Shown one piece after another: positions 1-7,725 of a stretch of 25,508 nucleotides of DNA (position 1 is the stretch's first letter; every line of letters begins with the position of its first letter). The notes beneath the pieces are model-generated. The model saw only the letters and a program-made list of their open reading frames with translations. It had not been told where the DNA came from and did no database searches. The DNA is from a virus: positions 1-25,508 of IMG/VR virus record IMGVR_UViG_3300032516_000182. One strand, written 5' to 3'. A program made the position numbers and the translations under genes.

Positions 1-31
1 TTCTAAGTGTATCACCTATAAGTTTTACCAT
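1..31 (-). CDS. Start of a further gene, cut by the window edge
   Basis: An ATG at 31 opens a frame (MVKLIGDTLR) that runs off the left edge. A GGAGG lies about 12 bases upstream, inside the last codons of the portal gene, so this ATG overlaps or directly abuts the portal stop region. Only ten codons are visible, too few to assign a product. In phages of this layout the gene after the portal is often a head-maturation protease, scaffold or head protein, but nothing seen here supports one over another. The spacing of the ribosome binding site is on the long side, so the start is not certain. Confidence 0.5.
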   Translation of the reverse strand, partial: MVKLIGDTLR

Positions 32-33
32 AA

Positions 34-1815
34 TTATAATTTACCTCCTCTCCCAAGATTTGTACCCTCGGTTCTTGTCTGTTCGGTTTCCTCTGATATT
101 TTCGATACAGGCTTTGTTGGTCTACCTTCTTTTACAGGTTGCCCTGTTTTATCAGTTTTTTTTGTGTCCCCACTTTTATTGGGAACAACAGTAACAGGCG
201 TTGGTTGTTTAATTGTTTGTTCTGACTTTTGTGCTACTTTTTCTTGATTTTTAGAGTTTTGGTTTGCTAAGTCTTGTTGATTTTTAGCGGTTTGGTCAGC
301 TAAATCTTTTTGTTGTTTACCTGTTATCTCCGCCATTTGTTTTTGACCTTCAAGCGCAGGAGGAGTAAGTAAATCCGTAAAGCCAGTTGCTTGTGCTTCT
401 TCCATATGTTTTCTGAGTTGTGCTGGTTTCATTCCCATAGCCGCTGCTATTTTCTGTGGTAGTATAATTCCAACATTAAACAGAGTCATTACTGATTCTA
501 GTCTATTCTGCCTATTTAGGAAGAATTGTGTACCTTCGAAATTAAATTTGAATTTAAATGTTTTAGTATATTTATTGACAAAATAATTCATAAAGATATT
601 AAATTGCTCATATAAATCTGTCATCATTTGTTCATCAACATTTAAACTCAATTGTGTTTCGAGAACATTTGGTTTAATATCACTTGTAAATATTAAATTC
701 GTGTTTACACCACTGGAAGCCAATGTTGTTTTTAAATAACTATCGTATAACTCATTTTCTGAGTCAAAACTAATACCTTTCATATCTTCCAAAGGAGCAG
801 AAGCAACTTTAATAGCTTCATTAATACTGCTTTTCACCAATGCTAAGAATTTACCAAGTAAATCTGGACTGATAGCAATCATATCTTTTACGCTTGCTTT
901 AGCATCCCTGTTTAACATTGGTACTTGACCGATAATCATTTTACTTGCTGCAGCCATACTTGCTTGCTTTTGAAGATTGCGCATCAAAGATTGCAAAATC
1001 AAATCACTAAACAAAGGAGTAAAATATGGTACTCTAGTTGCCAATTCTGGTGTATATTTAAAGCACATACCTACATCAATAGGGACATCAACCCAATAAA
1101 TCCAAGTTGAATCTCTAAATTCAGGAGGCATGGAAGGCATATATGGTTTTGCTTTATTTCCGTTTACCCATATTTCTTTATATTTTTTTCTAAAGAAATC
1201 TGGATACATATTAATATCAACACCCGGCAATAAAAACCAGTACATATTAAAACTAAAGAGGAAACCGCCCTCCCACCTACCAGTTATTTTACAATAATCA
1301 GCAGGAAGTTCTTGAAGAATTATAGAATCTCCTAAATCTCTGGTACAAGCAAAAAATGCATCGTTTCTTACCATTTGTTTTACAGCAATACCGAATTCTT
1401 TTTTATAAGGAAATTTTTCTAGAATATCTTCTACCGCTTTTATATCTTTTTTATATTTCGGAGTTTCATAATCTTTTGGTTCAGCTTCTGATGTATAAGT
1501 AATATCAAACGCAAGCATGTCTGCCATATAAGCAATAAGTCTTTTGTAAACCATTGATTTAAGTTCAAAATCTTGAGAAAATTCACGAAGTTGTAATTCG
1601 TTTTCTTTAGGATTTTTTAGTGCTTGATTGAGAGTATCCTCTGTAGCAGCCATAGGATTAAGAGTAATATCTCTCATTCGGCTACTAATTAAATCAGGAT
1701 TTAAATATCCTTGCCCAATCATACTTGTTATACCTCTAGCAAAAGCAATTACATCCCAAATTTCTTGTTCTGTAATCTCTTGTTCTTTATCGTTGCTTTC
1801 ATTATTATCTGCCAT
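34..1815 (-). CDS. Phage portal protein
   Basis: 593 residues, the usual size for a portal protein, the ring at the head vertex through which the terminase pumps DNA. The order TerS-TerL-portal and the overall character support the call: a mixed alpha/beta body, a helical region near 270-350 with a SLMRNLQKQASMAAASKMII segment typical of the portal stem/wing, and the NVLETQLSLNVDEQM stretch near 400. The last ~110 residues are low-complexity and rich in Gln, Lys, Asn and Thr, with a short repeated helical pattern (KQQKDLADQTAKNQQDLANQ), probably a disordered or coiled tail. The ATG at 1815 has GGAGG seven bases upstream. That binding site lies inside the 3' end of the GIY-YIG gene, which overlaps the portal start by 11 bases. 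Assignment is from resemblance and context, not from a database search. Confidence 0.85.
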   Translation of the reverse strand: MADNNESNDKEQEITEQEIWDVIAFARGITSMIGQGYLNPDLISSRMRDITLNPMAATEDTLNQALKNPKENELQLREFSQDFELKSMVYKRLIAYMADMLAFDITYTSEAEPKDYETPKYKKDIKAVEDILEKFPYKKEFGIAVKQMVRNDAFFACTRDLGDSIILQELPADYCKITGRWEGGFLFSFNMYWFLLPGVDINMYPDFFRKKYKEIWVNGNKAKPYMPSMPPEFRDSTWIYWVDVPIDVGMCFKYTPELATRVPYFTPLFSDLILQSLMRNLQKQASMAAASKMIIGQVPMLNRDAKASVKDMIAISPDLLGKFLALVKSSINEAIKVASAPLEDMKGISFDSENELYDSYLKTTLASSGVNTNLIFTSDIKPNVLETQLSLNVDEQMMTDLYEQFNIFMNYFVNKYTKTFKFKFNFEGTQFFLNRQNRLESVMTLFNVGIILPQKIAAAMGMKPAQLRKHMEEAQATGFTDLLTPPALEGQKQMAEITGKQQKDLADQTAKNQQDLANQNSKNQEKVAQKSEQTIKQPTPVTVVPNKSGDTKKTDKTGQPVKEGRPTKPVSKISEETEQTRTEGTNLGRGGKL

Positions 1816-2434
1816 TTTCTAGCCTCCAATCTTCCCAATATTCTTTTTTTGCTTCACTTATTTTTTTTCTTACTTCTTCGGAGTGAGTTTTCCCAAAAAA
1901 AGAATTTTTATTTCCTATACGAATAATACTAAGTTCTTTTTTTAAATCATTGGGATTCATTCTTCTAATTTTTTTCTTGGACATTTTATTTTTTGTTTCT
2001 TTTGTTACGGGGATTCCTTTATTCCAAGCTTTTCTTCCTTTGAGAGATTGTGACATTTTCTTTATTGCTTCTTCTGATTTCGGTATTCCTTTTTGCCATT
2101 TTGACATTTTTTCTAATTCTTCATAAGAATGTTTGTATCCACAACAACCATCTCCACCATCTGTCATATTATAACCATTATCTTTTGCATCAAAATAAAA
2201 AATATAAAACATTTCTTTTTCAATCAATTTTTCTTCTGAACATTCTTCGATAATAAAAAAATTAAAGTATTCGTCTCCATACTTATTCCAAGATTTTTGA
2301 AGATGGTCGTTATCGTGATTTTTATTTAATAATTGACTTTTATGATTACCCCATCTTTTTTCTATATCGTATGATTTTCCTATATATTTTTTATTATTTA
2401 TCAAATTTTCAATACAATAAATTCCACAAGTCAT
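1805..2434 (-). CDS. Free-standing GIY-YIG homing endonuclease with NUMOD3 repeats
   Basis: 209 residues. The N-terminus shows the catalytic GIY-YIG signature directly (GIY at 4-6, KKYIG at 15-19, Arg near 27, a Glu in LIEKEMFYI near 73, then YNMTDGGDG). After residue ~100 come several NUMOD3-type DNA-binding motifs (GIPKSEEAIKKMSQSLKG, a KGIPVTKETKNKMS copy, and FFGKTHSEEVRKKISEAKK). This is the architecture of T4 Seg-type and I-TevI-like mobile endonucleases, which cut cognate alleles lacking the gene so that repair copies it in. It lies between terL and the portal gene and has its own AGGAGG five bases before ATG 2434. No intron core is visible around it, so it reads as a free-standing (intergenic) element. 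The 3' end overlaps the portal start, so translation of the two is probably coupled. Confidence 0.9.
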   Translation of the reverse strand: MTCGIYCIENLINNKKYIGKSYDIEKRWGNHKSQLLNKNHDNDHLQKSWNKYGDEYFNFFIIEECSEEKLIEKEMFYIFYFDAKDNGYNMTDGGDGCCGYKHSYEELEKMSKWQKGIPKSEEAIKKMSQSLKGRKAWNKGIPVTKETKNKMSKKKIRRMNPNDLKKELSIIRIGNKNSFFGKTHSEEVRKKISEAKKEYWEDWRLENGR

Positions 2435-2468
2435 TCATACCTCCTGTAGGCAAATCCTGAAATATTAT

Positions 2469-2525
2469 ATTGAAGGGAAGGCACTCAGGAAGTGCTTTTC
2501 ATGTTCGAATCACTATCCCTTCAAT
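2469..2525 (-). other. Intergenic structured element with nested inverted repeats
   Basis: Between the terL stop and the GIY-YIG gene a perfect 10-bp inverted repeat (2469-2478 with 2516-2525) encloses a second 5-bp hairpin (2481-2485 with 2491-2495, loop CAGGA). A TTCGAA palindrome sits at 2504-2509. There is no U-tract after the stem on either strand, so it is not an ordinary intrinsic terminator. It may be an RNA processing site, a translation-control hairpin or part of the endonuclease's insertion footprint; the sequence does not decide. Confidence 0.45.
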
Positions 2526-2530
2526 TTCAT

Positions 2531-3838
2531 TTAAACAAAAACTGAGACTCCAAGGAAAGCTTCCATGTCATCCCAATCAGAATATCTATCTTTTAAAAGT
2601 TCCGTATCCATTAAACTAATGTAATAATTCATATAAGATACCGAAGTATAACGGTCTTTACGTGCACCGGATGGTTCAACCAATTTTACTAAACCGTTTG
2701 CCGGAGCCATTTCTAAAGCTATGCTTTCATTTACCATTAAGCTTATTTGTAAATGTGCTTGTAAAAGATATGCTCTAATACCAGTATCATCTTGGTCTAA
2801 AATATCTTTATTTCCTGATTTTATTAAAAATTCTTCTTCTGTGTTATCGTCAACTAGAAATGTAATTAGTTTCTTTTTTAATCTCTCTCTAAATTTAACA
2901 GCAATTAAAGAGTTAAGGGGTGCATTAGCTGAAATAGGGAAAATACATTGTACAGCGTCTTGCCCAAGAGTTCTAGTGATTAATTCATCATACACTTTTG
3001 TATCAACATTTGAAGAATTCATAACAGTATATGCTGGATATTCTACCCCTCTCATTTCGTCTTTTGTTACTGAGCTTAATGCATCAAATACACTGATACC
3101 TGCATTTTGTAAATCTAGTACTAAAACATCACCTTGAAATTCTTCGTATATCTGTTTTATCCTTAAAGCCTGTAGATTGGTGTTTTTACCATTATGAGAT
3201 TCCATAAAAACTATTTCTGTTTGCCAACCTTTTTTACTAGGTAACAATCTTCCGCAACTTATAATTGTATTATCATTTGTTGAACCCGCTCTCATAGCCA
3301 CATCAACAGAAACAATACGCATTTCATCTGAAAGTTTTGGTATATCATAATTATTTTTATGAGTTGGACTTGTTATATAAACTTCATCCCTTATTGGTCT
3401 CCAACTTCTTTTTATATTCCTTTCAAATAAACCAAGTTTATAGAAAGACAAACTCGAAGAACCATATGGTATATTTCCATATTCCATTAAGAAAGTGATG
3501 GGGTCCATATTCTCTTTTTCTCTAGCCATTTGCTTTTTAGTTTTTATACCATGATGAATAGAGATTAAGTAATCTAAAAATACACCTTTTGTATTTGGGT
3601 CTCCATCTGCCATCATCTTAATAAATTTTTTAGTTTCAGGATACCATTCATAAGTTTTATAGTGCGCACTAGTGATAATAATTTCCTGTGGCTCTTCTCT
3701 TAGTTCTTCTATTGAAGAATATTTTGGATTTTTCATATAAGGGGGTTGACGACTAACAAGAAAAGGGCGAATAATTGAATCTATAACTTCATTCGGTATT
3801 AAACGTCTTTCTTCTAGTACAGTAACATGGGAGCGGTG
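2531..3838 (-). CDS. terL: Terminase large subunit, exon 2 (Walker B and nuclease domain)
   Basis: The 3' part of the large terminase, the packaging motor and headful/cohesive-end nuclease. Reading starts at codon CAC (3838), the predicted first base after the intron. It opens with HRSHVTVLEERRLI, where hydrophobic residues followed by acidic ones match the Walker B/catalytic Glu region, although the usual Asp-Glu is Glu-Glu here. Next come the coupling motif (ITSAHYKT, spliced residues ~230-237) and the RNase H-like nuclease with candidate catalytic Asp in VSVDVAMRAG (~354) and LVLDLQNAG (~417). An ATG-started frame extends upstream to 3904, but that extra stretch translates intron sequence (hairpins near the 3' splice site) and is not part of the protein. 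Joined to exon 1 it gives 610 residues, normal for the family. Confidence 0.85.
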   Translation of the reverse strand, partial: HRSHVTVLEERRLIPNEVIDSIIRPFLVSRQPPYMKNPKYSSIEELREEPQEIIITSAHYKTYEWYPETKKFIKMMADGDPNTKGVFLDYLISIHHGIKTKKQMAREKENMDPITFLMEYGNIPYGSSSLSFYKLGLFERNIKRSWRPIRDEVYITSPTHKNNYDIPKLSDEMRIVSVDVAMRAGSTNDNTIISCGRLLPSKKGWQTEIVFMESHNGKNTNLQALRIKQIYEEFQGDVLVLDLQNAGISVFDALSSVTKDEMRGVEYPAYTVMNSSNVDTKVYDELITRTLGQDAVQCIFPISANAPLNSLIAVKFRERLKKKLITFLVDDNTEEEFLIKSGNKDILDQDDTGIRAYLLQAHLQISLMVNESIALEMAPANGLVKLVEPSGARKDRYTSVSYMNYYISLMDTELLKDRYSDWDDMEAFLGVSVFV

Positions 3839-4938
3839 CATTTTGTTATCTGTAAAGTTTTTTATCTTTACATTCTTGAAATTTTTTTCTTTCAAGTTCA
3901 GCATATCTTTTTACCCTATAAGGGTAGGCGCACTCTTGGACAAATTATATTCTCTTTCGAGGGTCATCGTCTATGCGTTGCGTGTGACTATTTCTTAAAT
4001 AGCCTTCCACTCGGATTAGCATCTCAGCTTTCCCGTTTCTTGCGCCATTTTTAATAAGCATTACTGCCTATTGAAGCCAATAAATGTTTGTATTTTTGAT
4101 ACTTTTTATATTTTCTATCTAAGAATATATTAGCATTGTCATATAAATTGGAATAAAAATTTTTATAACTTTCTTTTCCGCTTATTCCACAATCTAATTT
4201 ATCTTTAGATACATATGTATTTATATTAAATTTTTTTAGAAATTCACGAAAAGATTCTATAAAATCTGGAGACCCACAAGTTATTTTTCCTCTAAGCATA
4301 TTTCTAGTATTGTCGTAATATATGCTACCGTCTCCGTCGAAATATCCTCGAATAAAACACCATGTCAAATAATCATTTTCTAATTTAGGAAATTCAATAT
4401 CTAAAGATTTATTTTTATGAATACCCAAAAGATTTAAATCAAAAACTAGTTCTGTACTAAATATTCTTATTTGACACAAATAAGATATTCCAGTAAATTT
4501 TCCTTTTATATATCTAGGTTTTTTTTCAAGAAATGTTACAGGAATATTTCCTCCTAAACATTTATTAAATTTTTTTAGATGCTCAAAATCATCTTTTTGC
4601 AATTGTATTGCTAATTCTTTATGAGAAGATATGTAACCATCTGCATAAATAAAACCAAGCCAATATGCCGAAAATTCATTTAATGGAGATTTAAAAAAAT
4701 CAATATCAAAATTATATTTTCTTTCATTTTTTAAACCAAGTTTACATCTTTTATTTTCAACAGATGATTGCGTTCTTCCCAAATATTCAGCCATTTCTTT
4801 TATTGACATTTTCGGGTGATTTTTTAAAACAAAATCTATTTCTTCTTTTTTCCATTCTTTTTGCTTTTCCATTTTATATGTTCCTCCATTTGGATTTATT
4901 TATATAAAACTTTATTTCTACAAACATTTATTATTTTA
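3839..4938 (-). ncRNA. Group I self-splicing intron in terL
   Basis: About 1,100 nt separate two halves of one terminase frame. Near its 3' end the minus strand shows a group I core. The P4 strands are ACGGG and AATCCG, with a small P5 hairpin (AGC/GCT) between them. P6 is GTG/CAC around a strong 7-bp P6a. P7 is CGCAT (in CAACGCATAGACG, close to the R element of T4 td) paired with GTGCG (in AAGAGTGCGCC, the S position). A P8-like hairpin CTC-GAAA-GAG and a P9 hairpin ACCCT/AGGGT follow. Two more 7-bp hairpins lie just before the 3' splice site. The boundaries follow the group I rules: the exon ends in T (4939) and the intron ends in G (3839), giving GGT|CAC and protein RG-HRSH in frame. P1 and P3 could not be placed with confidence. 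The intron starts with an in-frame TAA, so an unspliced message makes only the N-terminal half of TerL. Confidence 0.85.
4051..4872 (-). CDS. LAGLIDADG homing endonuclease encoded in the terL intron
   Basis: 273 residues inside the group I intron. Two LAGLIDADG helices are visible: WLGFIYADG at 71-79 and FIRGYFDGDG at 173-182, each ending in the acidic residue that binds the catalytic metal, so this is a two-repeat, monomeric enzyme. Residues ~8-47 (KEEIDFVLKNHPKMSIKEMA and following) look like a helix-turn-helix/SANT-like DNA-binding segment added at the N-terminus. Expected role: cutting intron-less terL alleles at the exon junction to drive intron homing. It has its own ribosome binding site (GGAGG ten bases before ATG 4872) starting 66 nt into the intron, and its stop at 4051 lies just before the ribozyme core, so coding sequence and ribozyme core hardly overlap. 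Confidence 0.92.
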   Translation of the reverse strand: MEKQKEWKKEEIDFVLKNHPKMSIKEMAEYLGRTQSSVENKRCKLGLKNERKYNFDIDFFKSPLNEFSAYWLGFIYADGYISSHKELAIQLQKDDFEHLKKFNKCLGGNIPVTFLEKKPRYIKGKFTGISYLCQIRIFSTELVFDLNLLGIHKNKSLDIEFPKLENDYLTWCFIRGYFDGDGSIYYDNTRNMLRGKITCGSPDFIESFREFLKKFNINTYVSKDKLDCGISGKESYKNFYSNLYDNANIFLDRKYKKYQKYKHLLASIGSNAY

Positions 4939-5463
4939 ACCTCTACCGCCTTCGCCAGAAACAACTACATTAATTTTTGAACCATTATAAAACGTCATTT
5001 CCCACTTATTCTGATTAGTGACGATATTCGAAGTTTCCCTCAAAATATTTGGATGTTCTTCCATAAGAGATTTGCATTTCTCTGAAATAATTAAACCTGC
5101 TTGTGCTTTAGTAGAAGATGCCAATGCAACAATAGTACCCGGATATAATATACATCTGGCTATAGCATAAACACCAATCAACCAAGATTTTGCACTTGCA
5201 CGAGATGCTATTCCTACAAACTCTGTAGACCTAGCCATTAAATTTATCCAATATCTTTGATAAGGATATAGTGGAATTCCTAAATAATGCTCTACGAAAA
5301 AACTAGGATTACTTCTATAAAAAGTAACCCAACTTTTAATTCTTTCTTTTTTTTGTTTAGTCATTTCTTTTTCGCTAAGAAATTTTACAGGCTCATTAGA
5401 CTTAGAATAAGGTTTCATTTTTTGTAAATAAGGACTTCCCCTTGGTTTTAATTTTTTACTCAT
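4939..5463 (-). CDS. terL: Terminase large subunit, exon 1 (ATPase, Walker A)
   Basis: 175 codons forming the N-terminal half of the packaging ATPase. It shows the adenine-binding Q-motif region (PLYPYQRYWI, ~66-73), a Walker A-like loop (ASRASAKSW, ~86-94) in which the Gly normally preceding Lys-Ser is Ala, and the following VALASSTKAQAG strand-loop. It ends VVSGEGGRG, the place where terminases usually continue R-G-x-R-x-N into Walker B; here the intron interrupts. I chose ATG 5463 rather than GTG 5466 because GGAGG then lies six bases upstream instead of three. The start overlaps the stop of the upstream gene (5456), as expected for a coupled TerS/TerL pair. Confidence 0.87.
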
Positions 5464-6451
5464 CACTCACCTCCCCATCATCGATATTTACAAAATTATC
5501 AAACTCATTGGGGTCAAACTCTGAATTTTCTATTTCTCCCTCGTCTATGTTAAAGTCCTTGCTACCCTGAATGAAATTCTTTAATGGTCTAACCATATAT
5601 TTATTATAATATTCATCTGTGTTTGCTACATCTCGATATATGTCACCTCTTGGGTCTGATAATAACCATTGTGCAGGTTCTTCCCGCTCTATATCAGCTA
5701 TCCAAACCCCGAATGTATCAACTCCTGCATTTTGAGTTGTCTTAACTGCATTTGGAGATATGGCTAAGTTTTTCATCAGGCTTTGCAATTCTTTCATATC
5801 ATCTGCTGTATCAGGGTCGTTATCTATTCTTTTATGCCTAATTCTCAACATGGTATAGCATACCTCTTTTAGCAAAACAACCTCTGCATGTGTGTCTGCT
5901 TTATGAGTATTTTTAAAATTAGAATATTCTCTTTCTAAAAATTCAATATCTGCTCTAGCTAATTCTTTCCCCCAAAAATCAAGAACATCTGCTGGAATAG
6001 GGACTATGGTTGGGTCATTTATTTTTTCAGTAAATATAACAGACACATCATCATATACTAAGTTTTGTTTTATATTTTTTTCCATTGAAGGATTTAAAGA
6101 TACTAGTTTAGAAAGATAAATTCCTATAACAGCACTAACTTTTTTACCACTATTATGAAGGGTTTCGATTTGGGATTTTACCGCTGATGCAGCATCGTTA
6201 GAGTATTTTATATTTAATGATGTGCAAATTTTATGTATGGCTTTTTCTATAGAAGATGTTTCTTTATAAAAATCTTCATAAAGAGATAAAATGCAGTTTT
6301 TGCATACGCTCATAATCATCAATGTATCTATTTTTCCCATATCTGTAGCTTCATAAAATTCAGAGGCAGGTTTCATTTTTGCACATTTTCTACACCAAGA
6401 TTCTTTTATGACAAATCCTGATTTTGTAGTAATTTCTTTTAATTCTGCCAT
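5456..6451 (-). CDS. Probable terminase small subunit-like packaging protein
   Basis: 331 residues, directly upstream of terL and overlapping it by a few bases, the classic place of the small terminase that recognises phage DNA and loads TerL. The N-terminus has two Cys pairs (C20-x2-C23 and C50-x2-C53), a likely zinc-binding knuckle. The centre is helical (KELARADIEFLEREYSNF, then MKELQSLMKNLAISPNAV). The last ~30 residues are strongly acidic. It is longer than a typical TerS (about 150-200 residues), and no clear HTH can be read, so the call rests mainly on position; a packaging-associated protein of another kind is possible. AAAGGA lies before ATG 6451. Confidence 0.5.
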   Translation of the reverse strand: MAELKEITTKSGFVIKESWCRKCAKMKPASEFYEATDMGKIDTLMIMSVCKNCILSLYEDFYKETSSIEKAIHKICTSLNIKYSNDAASAVKSQIETLHNSGKKVSAVIGIYLSKLVSLNPSMEKNIKQNLVYDDVSVIFTEKINDPTIVPIPADVLDFWGKELARADIEFLEREYSNFKNTHKADTHAEVVLLKEVCYTMLRIRHKRIDNDPDTADDMKELQSLMKNLAISPNAVKTTQNAGVDTFGVWIADIEREEPAQWLLSDPRGDIYRDVANTDEYYNKYMVRPLKNFIQGSKDFNIDEGEIENSEFDPNEFDNFVNIDDGEVSDE

Positions 6452-6477
6452 TTTTATTCCTTTATAAAATTAAGATT

Positions 6478-7482
6478 TTATTTTGTAGTAATAGTCTTCC
6501 AGCTAGGAGGTAGATTTTTATCTATCTCAATAGCATGATAAGGTTTACTTTCCCTTATCCCCACTTTTTTTACCCAATCTGCCATTTTCTTTAAACCTTT
6601 TTCCAAAGGCACTGTATTTTTAATATCGAATATTTTATAAGCTTTGGTATGATTTGAATATGCTGTAAATACTTCAAACCTTGGGGGTAAGTGTTCTACA
6701 ACAGGTTCCACACCAAATGCATTAGCCACAGCTTTTGATAAACTGTTTATTGTAACTGGCTGGTCTGCACCAATATTAATTATTTGATTAAGTGCAGCGG
6801 GGGTTATAATTGATTTTGCAATATAAGGTGCTGTATCATCAATATAAGAAAATGCCCTCTTTTGCTTTCCATCACCAAATATTGTCATAGGTTTTCCTTC
6901 TACGATTTGTTTCATAAAAATCCCTATAACATTTCTAAAACGGTCTCCGGTATTTTGATTTTCCCCATAAACATTATGAGGTCTAAATATTACATAATCC
7001 ATGCCATATAACTCATGGGCAGCACGAATATCTGCTTCCACTGCATATTTAGAAACAGCATAGGGGTCCTCTGGTTTCAAATTCATGTCTTCTGTGAAGG
7101 GTGTATAATTTGAACCATAAACGCTCATAGATGAAGTAAACACAAAACATTTGACTTCATTTTTTACTGCTTCATTGATTAAATTTATACTGCCAATTAA
7201 ATTATTTGTATAATTAAATCTCCTTATAAAGTGAGAAAGCCCTTCTGCTGCGTATGCCGCTCCGTGATATACATAATCAAATTTTTCTCGATTAAATAAA
7301 TATTCAACGAGGTCTTTATCAGTAATGGAACCTTTAATAAATCTTGTCTTATTGGGGATATTGTCGATAAATCCTCCACTTAAATCGTCTAATATAACTA
7401 CCTCGTGTCCCATATCAATACAATAGCGAGCAACATGTGACATTATAAAACCTGCTCCGCCAGTAATAAGCGATTTTGTCAT
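6478..7482 (-). CDS. NAD(P)-dependent nucleotide-sugar epimerase/dehydratase (extended SDR)
   Basis: 334 residues from ATG 7482, the usual length for GalE/RfbB-like enzymes that epimerise or dehydrate NDP-sugars. Visible motifs: the N-terminal dinucleotide-binding loop TGGAGFI (7-13), the acidic LDDLSGG after strand 2, NLIGSINLI, the FTSSMSVYG serine (~117-118), the YAVSK catalytic Tyr141/Lys145 pair, RPHNVYG, and GDGKQKRAFSYIDD. The third Gly of the family's GxxGxxG loop is Met14 (GFIMSH instead of GFIGSH), a departure at a nucleotide-contacting position. A longer frame reaches 7587, but its first 35 residues are unlike the family, whereas ATG 7482 has AAAGGA seven bases upstream and starts exactly at the Rossmann strand. 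Possible roles: sugars for virion or host-surface glycans. The precise substrate cannot be read from sequence. Confidence 0.85.
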   Translation of the reverse strand: MTKSLITGGAGFIMSHVARYCIDMGHEVVILDDLSGGFIDNIPNKTRFIKGSITDKDLVEYLFNREKFDYVYHGAAYAAEGLSHFIRRFNYTNNLIGSINLINEAVKNEVKCFVFTSSMSVYGSNYTPFTEDMNLKPEDPYAVSKYAVEADIRAAHELYGMDYVIFRPHNVYGENQNTGDRFRNVIGIFMKQIVEGKPMTIFGDGKQKRAFSYIDDTAPYIAKSIITPAALNQIINIGADQPVTINSLSKAVANAFGVEPVVEHLPPRFEVFTAYSNHTKAYKIFDIKNTVPLEKGLKKMADWVKKVGIRESKPYHAIEIDKNLPPSWKTITTK

Positions 7483-7495
7483 AATTGTTCCTTTT

Positions 7496-7690
7496 TTATA
7501 AGATTTTCTTGAGATAAGAATTGATATATTTAATAGTATTATCAACTGTTTTTGTTTTTTCAAGATTAACTTCGATAAAAACTCCATTTTTTTGCAAAAT
7601 TTCTTTTTATTTCGTCTTTATATTTTAGATAATTAAGCTAACCTATCCCGTTCTTTTTTTATATAACTAATGCTTTAGTGAACGTGGCAT
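7496..7690 (-). pseudogene. Remnant of a broken gene before the epimerase
   Basis: A good ribosome binding site (AAAGGAG) precedes ATG 7690, but the frame stops after seven codons (MPRSLKH). Further on, a different frame at 7496-7606 encodes 36 residues that look like a genuine C-terminus (KNGVFIEVNLEKTKTVDNTI, ending in TAA 14 bases before the epimerase ATG). A third frame just upstream of it reads KYKDEIK before shifting at an A-rich run. This pattern (start, frameshifts, intact end) suggests a deleted and decayed gene. The tail resembles the ends of small nucleotide kinases in a general way only; the original function is unknown. The rest of 7607-7725 holds nothing else I can support. Confidence 0.4.
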
Positions 7691-7725
7691 TATTTCTTTC
7701 TCCTTTTATTTCTTTAAGTTTTATT

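Noticed and set aside
1711-1926. Plus-strand open frames across the window
   Set aside because: They lie opposite well-supported minus-strand genes, lack ribosome binding sites and show low-complexity or reverse-frame composition.
2470-2525. Possible tRNA on the plus strand (acceptor-like stem, TTCGAAT loop)
   Set aside because: It is only about 55 nt, the T stem has just three of five pairs, there is no D arm, and the anticodon-like loop lacks the usual T before the anticodon.
3839-3904. ATG at 3904 as the start of an independent 457-residue terminase gene
   Set aside because: The first ~22 residues come from intron hairpins and have no terminase likeness, and the ATPase half lies in exon 1; splicing explains both.
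4366-4392. TTGACA-17-ATATTT promoter-like match on the minus strand inside the LAGLIDADG gene
   Set aside because: The -10 box is poor and it lies within coding sequence; chance matches are expected in AT-rich DNA.
7483-7587. N-terminal extension of the epimerase to 7587
   Set aside because: The extension is Lys/Ile-rich and unlike the family, it overlaps another coding-like frame, and ATG 7482 has a proper ribosome binding site.
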